From contig NZ_CATNVC010000001.1 of the NCBI RefSeq assembly GCF_951230135.1, forward strand, positions 388,746-452,745: a stretch of DNA of 64,000 nt, given 5' to 3'. Each line of letters begins with the position of its first letter. Within the stretch, counting starts at the first letter, position 1. Below, piece after piece: positions 7,671-16,566 of the stretch. The position numbers and the translations under genes were made by a program. The notes beneath the pieces were generated by a model that did not search any database, was not told where the DNA came from, and was given only the letters and a program-made list of their open reading frames with translations. This stretch comes from Butyricicoccus sp. Marseille-Q5471 (GTDB taxonomy: Bacteria > Bacillota > Clostridia > Oscillospirales > Butyricicoccaceae).

Positions 7671-8699
7671 TTACAGACGAATCAGACCGTATTTTTGTTC
7701 CCAATAATGCAGCATTTCCTCTTCCTGCTCCCACGTGCCGTCATACAGCGCCAATCCCGGGAACACGCGCAGTCCCTGCTCAAGCAGCTCGGGTGACTCC
7801 GCGCACAGGCAGACCGGACGAGAAATCAGATAGCGGCATTCCTCGAGCGCGACCACATCCTCCTCGGTTTCGAGCACAAGCTTGAGTGCACCGGTTTCCT
7901 CCTCCGCATCAAGCAGCGACTCGCCCAGGCGGTGACCGCATTCGATTTCATCCGAAATGTCAACCGTCGGCGCGATGAAGTGCGCGTTGTTGCCGTCGGG
8001 TGCGAGAATGAAATCATCGTGATCCCGCGCTACCGTGCGGCCGCCTCGATGCGCTTTGAGCGCGTCCAGCAGCTGCCGCTCGTCATCATGGTCGACCGGA
8101 AGATACAGCTCGGTATTATATAAGGTAGTATCCGTGCGCAGCCACGCCGAATGAATGGCTACACCGACCGACAAACGCGCATACGGCGCAACACGGTCGA
8201 GTGCCTCGGTCAGCGAGTCGGGATCGGGCGCGGTCAGCACCACGGTCGACACGCCGATGCGCTGCAGCACGCCGACAGCAGCCACCAATTCGGTGCCGTC
8301 CTCCAAGCGTGCCTCATCATCGTGCACGTTCAGTTCGGCAATCACCGTGCGTCCAGACAAATCGCCCAGTGCAAGCACGGCCGCACGCAGCGCGAAAAAG
8401 GTTTCCGCACCGCGCAGATAGTAAAACGCCGCCGCCTCATGCAGTTGCTTGCGAAACGCCTCTTTGCACAGGCTGATGTAGTGCACGGTGCGCGGCCGCT
8501 CACCCTCTTCCGCCACAGGCGGGCAGTCGAGCGCAAGGCCGACCGGCAGCGGATCCAGCTGCTCGACCCACGCGGCGCAGGTCTCACCGTCCGGTGCGAG
8601 TGCGCCGGCAAACCGGCTTTGCTCCTCCCGATAAAGCGGGATTGCATCCTCACTTGTCAGTATGATTTGTTGGGAATGTCGCAAAGGAATATCTTCCAT
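7671..8699 (-). CDS. Hypothetical protein, weakly like a homocysteine-methyltransferase-type barrel
   Basis: A 342-residue cytoplasmic, acidic protein with ATG at 8699 after GGAGGAGAAT. The middle (about 110-180) reads like a degenerate TIM barrel: VIAELNVHDDE, then alternating hydrophobic strands (VLQRIGVSTVVLTA, YARLSVGVAI). It is faintly reminiscent of the homocysteine S-methyltransferase/pterin-binding barrels, but I see no Cys-Cys zinc motif or other catalytic signature. The C-terminus (EEDVVALEECRYLISRPVCL) could be a beta-rich add-on. I do not assign a function. It sits between the S41 protease and prmA. Confidence 0.7.
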   Translation of the reverse strand: MEDIPLRHSQQIILTSEDAIPLYREEQSRFAGALAPDGETCAAWVEQLDPLPVGLALDCPPVAEEGERPRTVHYISLCKEAFRKQLHEAAAFYYLRGAETFFALRAAVLALGDLSGRTVIAELNVHDDEARLEDGTELVAAVGVLQRIGVSTVVLTAPDPDSLTEALDRVAPYARLSVGVAIHSAWLRTDTTLYNTELYLPVDHDDERQLLDALKAHRGGRTVARDHDDFILAPDGNNAHFIAPTVDISDEIECGHRLGESLLDAEEETGALKLVLETEEDVVALEECRYLISRPVCLCAESPELLEQGLRVFPGLALYDGTWEQEEEMLHYWEQKYGLIRL

Positions 8700-8723
8700 A
8701 TTCTCCTCCAGAATAAATGGTGG

Positions 8724-10226
8724 TTACTTGGCTGTCCACGAACCATCCGCCGCCACGGTGTATCGCTGCGGCTTGGCTGCGGCCAGCTTACAAAGCTCAA
8801 TCGCGGTATGCAGCTGATTGTCGACCATATAGGTCTGACCGTCGAGCGTTCGCATCGCGCCATCCAATGCCTGCAGCATTTCAGGCGAGGCATTGAGCGT
8901 CTGCTCCATCTCATAGCTTGCCAAAAAAGCAGAAACGGCATCCAGTGCCGCGCCATCGAATACGCGGCTGGACGTGTCCATCAGGCCGAGCAGCGCAAGG
9001 CGCTCGGTCATCGCGTACACATCGTCCGACGTATCGCCGAAGCGCAGCGTCTTGCTCGTATCCAGCGGGGTGAGAGTCGCGGCATTGACCGAAACCACAC
9101 GGTTGTCCACCATCAGATTGGGTGTAAGTCCGATGCCTTCGTATTTGCCGGTTTTGGGCAGCTCCATTTCAAGAGTCGTAATGACGAGTTTATCGCCGTT
9201 GACCAAATCGATGTGAAACTGTCCCTGCCCCTTTCCATAGGTCGTTTCGCCCAAGAGCGTGGCCGTTCCGGTGTCCTTCAGACTGCCCGCAAGCAGTTCG
9301 GCCGCCGAAGCCGTGCCCTTGTCAACCAGCACGACAATTTTATTGAGCGGCAGGCCGCCGCCCGTTGAAAACGTCTGCTCCAGTCCGCCCATGTCCTCGC
9401 GCCAGCGCACGCCGGCAAGAGAAGTGTCCTTCTTTTCGACCATTTTGTTCGCCATTTTGAGCGCAACATCAATCACACCGCCGCCGTTGCCGCGCAAATC
9501 GAGCACAACCGCCCGTGTGTTCTTGGCAGGCAGTGCATCCCACAGCTGTTCGAACATTTTCCAATCGTTTTCCGAACCCATAGCGCTGACCTTGATATAT
9601 TCTACGCCATCGGCCACGGTTTTACCCGAAACATAGATGTTGTTGACCGTCCGGCGGGTGCAGGTCACATTGATATCACGCCCCTGCCGGCGCACCGTCA
9701 GGGTGATGGACGCGCCCGCTTCTCCGCGCAGCTTGGCTGCGATTTCAGTCGTCGTGAGCGACAGCGCATCCGCACCGTCAACCTTGACGACCAAATCTCC
9801 GACCTTCAGGCCGGCCTCGTCCGCCGCGGAATACGGGATGACCTCGCCGATCAGCACGCCGCTCGCAGTCTGTTCGAGTCCCACGCCGATGCCGACGTAT
9901 CCCTCGAGTGTTGAAAAGCCCTTGGAGTATTCCTCTGCCGACAGATACATCGAGTGTGTATCGAGCGTCGAGAGCAGGTCATTGAGAACATGATACATCT
10001 CCTCGGGATGCTCTTCAAGGTATTTATTGATATAATTTTGCAGTACATAAGGATTATTTTCGGTCTTAAGGCCAAAGGTGTCGATTAACGCCCACACGCC
10101 GTCGAACCAGGTTTCGCTCTCGCCCTGCGCGGTGATTGCACCGGCGGGCGTGAGCAGCAGCGCACCCGACAGAACGGCCGCCACAAATCTCCGAACCCAT
10201 TGATTGCGGGATTTTTTCTTGCGCAT
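8724..10226 (-). CDS. S41 carboxyl-terminal processing peptidase with PDZ and C-terminal binding-like domain
   Basis: A 500-residue exported serine protease. A signal peptide or anchor (about 10-35, FVAAVLSGALLLTPAGA) is followed by a helical region, a PDZ domain (about 95-175, GYVGIGVGLEQ and AGLKVGDLVVKVDG) and the S41 core. The nucleophile is Ser in KGTASAAELLAG and the Lys base is in TTYGKGQGQ. The C-terminal 110 residues contain LRFGDTSDDVYAMTERL, like a peptidoglycan-binding-1 repeat, known in CtpA/CtpB-type proteases. The ATG at 10226 is one base after the argS stop, with GGAG 10 bases upstream; an in-frame codon further upstream lies inside argS and was not used. Likely substrates are envelope proteins; the exact target is unknown. 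Confidence 0.92.
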   Translation of the reverse strand: MRKKKSRNQWVRRFVAAVLSGALLLTPAGAITAQGESETWFDGVWALIDTFGLKTENNPYVLQNYINKYLEEHPEEMYHVLNDLLSTLDTHSMYLSAEEYSKGFSTLEGYVGIGVGLEQTASGVLIGEVIPYSAADEAGLKVGDLVVKVDGADALSLTTTEIAAKLRGEAGASITLTVRRQGRDINVTCTRRTVNNIYVSGKTVADGVEYIKVSAMGSENDWKMFEQLWDALPAKNTRAVVLDLRGNGGGVIDVALKMANKMVEKKDTSLAGVRWREDMGGLEQTFSTGGGLPLNKIVVLVDKGTASAAELLAGSLKDTGTATLLGETTYGKGQGQFHIDLVNGDKLVITTLEMELPKTGKYEGIGLTPNLMVDNRVVSVNAATLTPLDTSKTLRFGDTSDDVYAMTERLALLGLMDTSSRVFDGAALDAVSAFLASYEMEQTLNASPEMLQALDGAMRTLDGQTYMVDNQLHTAIELCKLAAAKPQRYTVAADGSWTAK

Positions 10227-10227
10227 C

Positions 10228-11925
10228 TTACATTTTCTCCGGTGCGTCCACGCCAATGATGGTCAGCACGTTTTGAATCGTCTGCTTAGCGGCCATGCAC
10301 AGCGCCAGACGGGCGTTGCGCACCGGCTCGTCCGCATCCTTGATGCGGCAGGCGTTGTAGAAACGGTGGAACAGCTGCGCGAGCGCCACACCGTACTTGT
10401 TCAGACGCGACGGGTCGCGGGACACGGCTGCCTGCACGATTTCTTCGGGCAGCAGCGCGATGGACTTAATGAGTGCACGCTCATCCGTGCCGCTGAGCAC
10501 CGAAAGATCGGTTTGCGCCGCGTCAGGCAGGGCGAAGCCAGCTTCCTCGATATTACGCAGCACCGAGCAGATACGCGCATGCGCGTACTGAATATAATAG
10601 AGCGGGTTATCCGAATCCTGCTTAATCGCAAGGTCAAGATCGAACTCCATCTGGGTTTCCGCCGCGCGGGAGTTGAAGAAGAAGCGCGCTGCGTCCACCG
10701 GAATTTCGTCGAGCAGATCGGTCAGCGTCAGGCTCTTGCCCGTGCGCTTGGACATACGGACGACTTCGCCGCCCTGCATCATGCGAACGAGCTGCATCAG
10801 CACGACCTCAAGCCGCTCCGAACCGTTTACGCCGATTGCATCGAGTGCCTTCTGCAGGCGGGCGACATGGCCGTGATGATCCGCGCCCCAGATGTTGATT
10901 ACACGGTCAAAGCCGCGGATGCTGAACTTATTGAAATGGTAGGCAATATCCGCCGCAAAGTAGGTGTAAAATCCGTTCGCACGGCGCAGAACATCGTCCT
11001 TGTCGCAGCCGAAGTCGGTCGAGCGCAGCCAGAGCGCGCCGTCCTCGGTTTCATAGGTGGCACCCTTCTCAGTCAGCAGGTTGACGGCCGCCTCGACCGC
11101 GCCCGACTCATGCAGGGTGGATTCCTTGAACCACACATCATATTCGATCTTATAGCGTGCCAAATCGCGCTTCATGCGGGCGATGTTGGTCGGCAGACCG
11201 TAGCCCTCGATGATGGCAAAACGCTCCTCCGGCGTTTTTTCCATCAGACTGTCGCCGTACTGCTCCACCAAATCGTGTGCAAGCACGCGGATGTCGTCAC
11301 CCTGATACCAAGAGGCATCAAATTCGATTGCGTCCTCACCGCGAATTTCCTGGATATAGCGACCCTCAACCGAGTGGGCAAATTTGTCCACCTGATTGCC
11401 CGCGTCGTTGATATAGAACTCACGGGTGACCTCGTTGCCCGACCAGTCGAGCACCTCTGCCAGACAATCGCCCAACACGCCGCCGCGCGCATTGCCCATG
11501 TGCATCGGGCCGGTGGGGTTGGCGGAAACGAACTCTACCATGATTTTTTCCGGGTGCTTCGACGTGGTACGGCCGTAGTTTTTGCCCATTTCAAGCACAT
11601 TTTTCACTGCACCCTCATACCAGCTCTGGTTCAGGGTGAAATTCATAAAGCCGGGGCCTGCAATATCGACCGAAGCAAAGCAGCTGCCGTCCAGCTCGAG
11701 ATTGCTCACAATCGCCTCGGCAATTTTGCGGGGTGCAAGGCGCAGGGGCTTGGCGCACTGCATGGCAAAGGTGCACGCCCAGTCGCCGTTGGTAGCGTCC
11801 TTCGGGGTCTCAACCGCAACGGCGGGAATTTCCCCCTCCGGCAGCTCGCCTGCCGCAACTGCTTTTTTGTATGCCGCTTCTACCACGCGGGTGGCTTCAT
11901 CGCGCGCGAATTCATATGCGTTCAT
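10228..11925 (-). CDS. argS: Arginyl-tRNA synthetase
   Basis: A 565-residue class I synthetase charging tRNA-Arg. The N-terminal additional domain (about 1-110) precedes SANPTGPMHMGN, which holds the HIGH signature as HMGN (about 130). The KMSKS-equivalent is RMSKRTGKS (about 338), and the C-terminal DALR anticodon-binding domain includes the QYAHARICSVLR region. Length is normal. I looked for a T-box leader in the 48-base gap upstream and found none; expression probably comes from the ddl promoter upstream. Confidence 0.97.
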   Translation of the reverse strand: MNAYEFARDEATRVVEAAYKKAVAAGELPEGEIPAVAVETPKDATNGDWACTFAMQCAKPLRLAPRKIAEAIVSNLELDGSCFASVDIAGPGFMNFTLNQSWYEGAVKNVLEMGKNYGRTTSKHPEKIMVEFVSANPTGPMHMGNARGGVLGDCLAEVLDWSGNEVTREFYINDAGNQVDKFAHSVEGRYIQEIRGEDAIEFDASWYQGDDIRVLAHDLVEQYGDSLMEKTPEERFAIIEGYGLPTNIARMKRDLARYKIEYDVWFKESTLHESGAVEAAVNLLTEKGATYETEDGALWLRSTDFGCDKDDVLRRANGFYTYFAADIAYHFNKFSIRGFDRVINIWGADHHGHVARLQKALDAIGVNGSERLEVVLMQLVRMMQGGEVVRMSKRTGKSLTLTDLLDEIPVDAARFFFNSRAAETQMEFDLDLAIKQDSDNPLYYIQYAHARICSVLRNIEEAGFALPDAAQTDLSVLSGTDERALIKSIALLPEEIVQAAVSRDPSRLNKYGVALAQLFHRFYNACRIKDADEPVRNARLALCMAAKQTIQNVLTIIGVDAPEKM

Positions 11926-11973
11926 CAGTTCACTCTCCGTGTTTCTTTTTTATTCCGATTCTATTTGAAATGC

Positions 11974-12405
11974 TTACATAGGTTCGGGTGCTACCACCAT
12001 TTCGAAATGATGTTCTCCCATGACGCAGTTGTCAACCTCTATCGTATAATCGATAATCAGCTCGCCGCCCTCGTCCCCGACCGTGTTGTACACGCGGGAG
12101 GTGTGGGTCGCAATGGTCATCGCAGAGCCGACCGGCGTCTGATACAGGCCGACATGGCGCTCATCCTCGGCAAAAAGCATCTGTGAAGGGTAAGTGCCTG
12201 TGCGAATCAGCGACACACTTTTGCCATCCAGCTTGAGCGTGGTGCGTGTGCCGTCGAGTCCTGTCAGCTCGCTTTCCTCATAGATGATATAATATTTTCC
12301 GCCGCGTTCATACAGCACCGCCGCGGTGACCAAATCAATCTGTTCCTCGTCGCACTCAACAAACTGCTGCGCCGAATTGATCGACAGCCAAACGTCTTTT
12401 TTCAT
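11974..12405 (-). CDS. DUF1934 family beta-barrel protein
   Basis: A 143-residue small protein of the DUF1934 family (calycin-like barrel, YwiB-type). Recognisable elements are the DVWLSINSAQQ start, YYIIYEESELTGLDGTRTTLK, the IRTG-SQMLF strand pair and a C-terminal ELIIDYTIEVD. The ATG at 12405 fits the family's usual MKKDV start and has AAGGAG 12 bases upstream. An alternative ATG at 12429 overlaps the murI stop (TAATG) but has no site. The family is of unknown function and is often near argS and cell-wall genes, as here. Confidence 0.85.
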   Translation of the reverse strand: MKKDVWLSINSAQQFVECDEEQIDLVTAAVLYERGGKYYIIYEESELTGLDGTRTTLKLDGKSVSLIRTGTYPSQMLFAEDERHVGLYQTPVGSAMTIATHTSRVYNTVGDEGGELIIDYTIEVDNCVMGEHHFEMVVAPEPM

Positions 12406-12428
12406 GTATTTTTCGTACTCCTTGGGCA

Positions 12429-13226
12429 TTAATATGCACTGATTTCGACCAGACCCGCCTGATCGGCCACATCTTCCTGTAAAAACAGGCTGGCAAGCTG
12501 CGCAAAGCTCGTCGGGTCGTCGGACACGAAATACCGTGTGCCGCCCGGTCCCTCCGCGGGATTGACCGCTGTTTTGAGCGTCTCCGCCGCAATCGCGCCC
12601 GAGTCGATCAACGTCACGCCATCGCCCATAAAATCACCGATGACCTCGCGCAGCAGCGGATAATGCGTGCAGCCGAGAATCAGGGTGTCCACGCCCTTGT
12701 CGCGCAGTGGCGTCAGATACTCGCGTACCACGGTCTCAATGACCACATCGCCGCGCTTGACCCGTCCGTTTTCGACCAGCGGCACAAACAGCGGGCAAAC
12801 CTGCGCTGACACTTCGAATGCCGGGTCTGCCTTATGCAGACGGCGTTCGTACACGCCCGAACGTATGGTAGCCGCCGTGCCGATAACGCCGATTTTGCCG
12901 TTTTTTGTCGTCCGCACGGCGCGTTCGGCCGCGGGTTCGACCACGCCGAACATCGGCACAGGCACTTCCGCGTTCACCAAATCGAGCGCCACAGCGGAAA
13001 CCGTGTTGCAGGCGACCAAAATCGCTTTTAAATCGTGTCCAAGCAGAAATTTCACGTCCTGCCGGGTATACTTAATGATGGTATCCCGCCCGCGCGTACC
13101 GTAGGGCACGCGGCCGGTGTCGCCAAAGTAAATGATGGTTTCATTCGGCATGATCTCATGCATACGACGCACGGCGGTCAGCCCGCCGAGGCCGGAATCG
13201 AACACGCCGATTGCGCGGTTATCCAT
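12429..13226 (-). CDS. murI: Glutamate racemase
   Basis: A 265-residue enzyme making D-glutamate for peptidoglycan stem peptides. It carries the two catalytic cysteines in ACNTVSA (about 74) and LGCTHYPLL (about 185), and the N-terminal substrate motif FDSGLGGLTA. Length is typical. Its ATG overlaps the end of ddl by 8 bases, so translation is coupled with D-Ala-D-Ala ligase, an obvious cell-wall unit. Confidence 0.97.
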   Translation of the reverse strand: MDNRAIGVFDSGLGGLTAVRRMHEIMPNETIIYFGDTGRVPYGTRGRDTIIKYTRQDVKFLLGHDLKAILVACNTVSAVALDLVNAEVPVPMFGVVEPAAERAVRTTKNGKIGVIGTAATIRSGVYERRLHKADPAFEVSAQVCPLFVPLVENGRVKRGDVVIETVVREYLTPLRDKGVDTLILGCTHYPLLREVIGDFMGDGVTLIDSGAIAAETLKTAVNPAEGPGGTRYFVSDDPTSFAQLASLFLQEDVADQAGLVEISAY

Positions 13227-14289
13227 TATGCTCCTCCAGACCGAGGGAAATCAGGCGGTCGAGCAGCGCGGTGTAGCCAATGCCTTCATAATCAAAGAGC
13301 TTGGGATACATGCTGATCGAGGTGAAGCCCGGAATAGCGTTGAGCTCGTTGAATACGATTTCACCGTCCTGATAGGTACAGAAGAAGTCAACACGGCTCA
13401 GTCCGCGGCAGCCGAGCGCCGCATAGACACGCAGCGCATTTCGCCGCACGGTCTCAATCTGCTCTTCCGTGATGTGCGCCGGGATGTACAGTTTGGAGCT
13501 TTCGTCGTTATACTTGGCGTCAAAGGTGTAAAAATCCTGCGTCGGCGCGATTTCACCGACGGTGGATGCGATCGCGTCACTGTTGCCGAGTACCGCGCAT
13601 TCGACTTCGTGTCCGTCAATGAACTCCTCGACGAGCACCTTTGCGTCATATTGAAATGCCTCTCGCAGGCCGGCGACCAATTCGGTCATATCGCACGCCT
13701 TGGCCACGCCGACCGACGAGCCGGACGAGCAGGGCTTAACGAACACCGGAAACGCACCGATTTGATCGGCTGCCGCCTGCGCGATGGCTTCGGCGTTCTT
13801 TTCAAAGTCGGGGCGCAGCGCGAGATAATACCGCGCCTGCCGCACACCGGCTTCATCGACCAAAACCTTGGCAATGGATTTATCCATTGTGTTGGCGCTC
13901 GCCGCTACGCCGCAGCCGACGTACGGGATACCGGCCAGCTCGAGCAGACCCTGCACCGTGCCGTCCTCTCCGCCGACGCCGTGCAGCACGGGGAACACGC
14001 AGTCAAGCCGAACGTTTTCCACCGCGTTGTCCCGCAAGAGGAGCAGGCCGTGCGTGCCGCGGTCGGGCGACAGCACAGCGGGCACGAGCGTCTGCTCATT
14101 TACCCACGCGCCGGATTCAATACGCGCCGCGTCATAATTGGGATAATAGAACCAGCGGCCGTCCTCAGTAATGCCAACCGCCAGAATATCATACTTTTCT
14201 TTATCGAGATTTCGCAAAACGGAGGCCGCCGAAAGCTGCGAGATTGTATGCTCGCTCGACACACCGCCGAATAAAACCGCCAATTTCAT
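13219..14289 (-). CDS. ddl: D-alanine--D-alanine ligase
   Basis: A 356-residue ATP-grasp enzyme joining two D-alanines for the peptidoglycan precursor. It shows LFGGVSSEHTIS (about 5-16), the GEDGTVQGLLE and VGCGVAASA substrate region, the ATP-binding KPCSSGSSVGV, and the C-terminal FNELNAIPGF metal-binding motif. The ATG at 14289 follows GGGAGAAC; upstream in-frame codons are disregarded. It is the first gene of a ten-gene leftward run and has its own good promoter at 14343-14371. Confidence 0.96.
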   Translation of the reverse strand: MKLAVLFGGVSSEHTISQLSAASVLRNLDKEKYDILAVGITEDGRWFYYPNYDAARIESGAWVNEQTLVPAVLSPDRGTHGLLLLRDNAVENVRLDCVFPVLHGVGGEDGTVQGLLELAGIPYVGCGVAASANTMDKSIAKVLVDEAGVRQARYYLALRPDFEKNAEAIAQAAADQIGAFPVFVKPCSSGSSVGVAKACDMTELVAGLREAFQYDAKVLVEEFIDGHEVECAVLGNSDAIASTVGEIAPTQDFYTFDAKYNDESSKLYIPAHITEEQIETVRRNALRVYAALGCRGLSRVDFFCTYQDGEIVFNELNAIPGFTSISMYPKLFDYEGIGYTALLDRLISLGLEEHNG

Positions 14290-14342
14290 GAGTTCTCCCT
14301 TCCCACAAAGCAACTGCATTTGCGCATTGCTATACGCATAAC

Positions 14343-14371
14343 ATTATACGCCTTTTCCCTTTTAAATACAA
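14343..14371 (-). promoter_or_regulatory. Promoter of the ddl-murI-argS run
   Basis: On the minus strand TTGTAT (14371-14366) and TATAAT (14348-14343) are separated by exactly 17 bases. The start of transcription would fall about 45-50 bases before the ddl ATG. Confidence 0.75.
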
Positions 14372-14445
14372 TGCGTTCCGGTGCTTTTACGCGCATCGTT
14401 TTCACTAAATTTACAATTCGTCTCCGCCTTTTTTTGCAATACCTG

Positions 14446-14476
14446 TTGACAGGCTATATTATACCGCATATAATAT
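14446..14476 (+). promoter_or_regulatory. Consensus promoter overlapped by a palindromic operator (PadR operon)
   Basis: TTGACA (14446-14451), 17-base spacer and TATAAT (14469-14474) form a perfect vegetative promoter. A perfect inverted repeat ATATTATA-CCGCA-TATAATAT (14456-14476) covers the spacer and the -10 box. This fits negative autoregulation by the PadR protein encoded 30 bases downstream; the binding itself is inference. Confidence 0.8.
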
Positions 14477-14505
14477 TGTCAGAAACAAAGAAAGAGGTGG
14501 CAGCA

Positions 14506-14823
14506 ATGTCTTATCCCATCGCCTCCTCCCTGCTCGACGGCATCGTGCTCGCCGTCGTCGAACGGGAAAGCACTTACGGCTACCGCATCACACAGGATGT
14601 ACAGCAGGTGATTGAAATTTCCGAATCCACCCTGTACCCCGTCCTGCGGCGGCTGCTCAAGGAAGGGTATTTAACAACCTATGACGAGGCTTTCGCCGGG
14701 CGCAACCGGCGTTACTACCGCATCACAGAGCACGGCCGCACGCGACTGCTTCAGCATCGGACTGACTGGCAGGCCTACCGCGACGGCATCGACAAGATTT
14801 TTTTCGGAGGGCAAGTATCATGA
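14506..14823 (+). CDS. PadR-family transcriptional regulator
   Basis: A 105-residue winged-helix protein of the short PadR type. It contains LLDGIVLAVVERESTYGYRI, the recognition region SESTLYPVLRRLLKEGYL and the wing RRYYRITEHGRTRL. AAAGAGGTGG precedes the ATG. The TGA overlaps the next gene's ATG (ATGA), so it is translationally coupled to the DUF1700 gene. Regulators of this kind control adjacent DUF1700/DUF4097 envelope genes in Firmicutes. Confidence 0.94.
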   Translation: MSYPIASSLLDGIVLAVVERESTYGYRITQDVQQVIEISESTLYPVLRRLLKEGYLTTYDEAFAGRNRRYYRITEHGRTRLLQHRTDWQAYRDGIDKIFFGGQVS

Positions 14824-15485
14824 ACAGAAACGAATATCTTGCGGCGCTGTGGGGGGCGCTGTCCGGTCTGCCGGACGAGGAGCGCGCGAGCGCCCTGCGC
14901 TATTACGAGGAGTACCTCGACGATGCCGGTCCGGAAAACGAGGCGCGCGCCATCGAAGAACTCGGCTCTCCTCAACGCGTTGCCGCGCAGATTCTGGCGG
15001 ATTATCGTGAACTGACCACAGTGCCCGGCGCGAAAAACGCATCACAGGGCGAAAACGGCAGCGCCTCTTCGGGTCAAACCACACCCAAACGCGGTTGGCG
15101 CGGCATCAATCCGTGGCTGCTGCTCGTGTTGGTGCTGCTCGCCATTCCGATCGGCGTCCCGCTCGCCGCAGGTGTGGCCGGCGTGATTGTCTCGCTGCTT
15201 GCAGCGGCGGTCTGCATCGTGCTCGGCGTGGTGGTGGTCGCGGTTGCCTTGCCGCTGTGTCTGCTGCTGGGCGGCGGTGCACTGATTGTATTTTCCTTTT
15301 TCGTCTGGTGGAATCCGCCCTCGGCAGTTGTCACGCTTGGCTGCGGCCTTGCCTGCCTTGCGCTCGGCGTGCTTTCCGCCCTGCTGATGTTCAAGCTGTG
15401 CACCCTGTTTATCCCCCCTATTTTCCGCGGCTTTGTCGCCATCCTGCGCTGGCCGTTTGATCGGATTCGAGGTGTAAAACGATGA
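14820..15485 (+). CDS. DUF1700 family membrane protein
   Basis: A 221-residue protein. The N-terminal helical DUF1700 domain (about 1-65) contains MNRNEYLAALWGALSGL, YYEEYLDDAGPE and EELGSPQRVAAQI. A basic, Ser-rich linker (about 66-95) follows, then about four strongly hydrophobic segments. It is coupled by overlap to padR upstream and to the DUF4097 gene downstream (ATGA at 15482). The family is HAAS-like, proposed to sense envelope state; its function here is unknown. Confidence 0.9.
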   Translation: MNRNEYLAALWGALSGLPDEERASALRYYEEYLDDAGPENEARAIEELGSPQRVAAQILADYRELTTVPGAKNASQGENGSASSGQTTPKRGWRGINPWLLLVLVLLAIPIGVPLAAGVAGVIVSLLAAAVCIVLGVVVVAVALPLCLLLGGGALIVFSFFVWWNPPSAVVTLGCGLACLALGVLSALLMFKLCTLFIPPIFRGFVAILRWPFDRIRGVKR

Positions 15486-16294
15486 AAAAACTTGTTATTT
15501 TCTGTCTGATTGTACTTGCGCTCGGCGGCGGCCTTTGTTTTGGCGGCATTATCGCAGGCGGTGAACTGTACGGGTCATACTATAACGGCTCGCTGCATTC
15601 CGTACGCGAATCGGTTGACGATGCGGGTAAATTCATCCGTGACAACCTGCACTACCGCGAATGGACGGACGCAGACGGCAGCTATCACGCCGGTTGGTAC
15701 GAGGATGACTTCGGCGCAGATGCCGTCACCTCTTCCACCCCGATTACCGGCTCGCTTGACGACAAAACCCGCAAATTGGAATTTAATCTGAGCGCCGGCA
15801 GCTTTCGCATCGCGCAGTCAGACGATTTCGGCGTAGCATCCGGCCGCGTCACCACCAACGTGATGGACGGCGACACCTGGGAGCTGAGCATCCGCGGCAA
15901 CGGCCAGGGGGATGAAGTGCTCATCACGCTGCCGACCGAAGCCTTCGAGGAGATCGAAATTAATCTCGGCGGCGGCGCACTCGAAATCGACACCGCGCTT
16001 TCGGCAGAATCCATTGAACTGACCGCCGGCGCCGGCAAAATCAGCGCAAACGAAACACTTGATGCACGCGACCTCGACCTGACCGCGGGCGCAGGTACCA
16101 TCAGCGCCTCACTGGCCGGTACCGCGGCAGATTACTCGCTCAGCGCCAAGGCTTCTATGGGCGGCGTGACCCTCAACGGCACCGAAATCACCGGCGGCAT
16201 GTTTGGCACGCACCGCACCGAGCAAAACGGCGGCCTGCGCGAACTCGACCTCTCCGTCGGCGCGGGACAGATTGCATTGTTTACCGAAGAATAA
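15482..16294 (+). CDS. DUF4097 family beta-strand repeat protein
   Basis: A 270-residue protein with an N-terminal hydrophobic segment (about 4-28, FCLIVLALGGGLCFGGIIAGG) and an extracytoplasmic domain. The C-terminal half (about 95-270) is a right-handed beta-solenoid of short repeats such as EEIEINLGGGALEID, ESIELTAGAGKIS and RDLDLTAGAGTIS, typical of DUF4097/YvlB-like proteins. The fixed neighbourhood of PadR, DUF1700, DUF4097 and PspC argues for an envelope-stress module resembling the LiaFSR/PspC-type responses. That role is inferred. Confidence 0.88.
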   Translation: MKKLVIFCLIVLALGGGLCFGGIIAGGELYGSYYNGSLHSVRESVDDAGKFIRDNLHYREWTDADGSYHAGWYEDDFGADAVTSSTPITGSLDDKTRKLEFNLSAGSFRIAQSDDFGVASGRVTTNVMDGDTWELSIRGNGQGDEVLITLPTEAFEEIEINLGGGALEIDTALSAESIELTAGAGKISANETLDARDLDLTAGAGTISASLAGTAADYSLSAKASMGGVTLNGTEITGGMFGTHRTEQNGGLRELDLSVGAGQIALFTEE

Positions 16295-16295
16295 C

Positions 16296-16324
16296 TTGAC
16301 TGTACACCACAAAACCCGTATGAT
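16296..16324 (+). promoter_or_regulatory. Promoter of the PspC gene
   Basis: TTGACT (16296-16301), 17 bases, TATGAT (16319-16324). The -35 overlaps the end of the DUF4097 gene, so the two downstream genes can be transcribed apart from the PadR operon. Confidence 0.65.
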
Positions 16325-16344
16325 AAGAAAGAGGAGTCTTTATT

Positions 16345-16539
16345 ATGAATGACAAGAAACTTTACCGCAGTGAAACCAACCGTATGCTTTGCGGCGTATG
16401 CGGCGGCGTCGGTGAGTATTTCAGCATTGATCCAACCCTTGTCCGCTTGGCGTGGGTGCTGCTGTGCTTCCTCGGCTCGGCCGGTCTTTGGGTCTATATC
16501 ATCGCTGCGATTATCATTCCGACGCAGAGCGCGGTTTAA
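16345..16539 (+). CDS. PspC-domain membrane protein
   Basis: A 64-residue protein consisting of a single PspC domain: a YRSETNRMLCGVCGGVGEYF start, then DPTLVRLAWVL and one hydrophobic stretch ending IIAAIIIPTQS. Single-domain PspC proteins of 60-70 residues are typical of Firmicutes envelope-stress loci. GAGGAG lies upstream. Confidence 0.92.
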   Translation: MNDKKLYRSETNRMLCGVCGGVGEYFSIDPTLVRLAWVLLCFLGSAGLWVYIIAAIIIPTQSAV

Positions 16540-16566
16540 TCACGAAAACGAGAGGATGTATCCCCT

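Noticed and set aside
11926-11973. T-box leader for argS
   Set aside because: The gap is only 48 bases and lacks specifier and anti-terminator elements.
10204-12186. 660-residue plus-strand reading frame opposite argS
   Set aside because: Shadow of argS and the DUF1934 gene; His/Arg-rich composition typical of antisense frames in GC-rich DNA.
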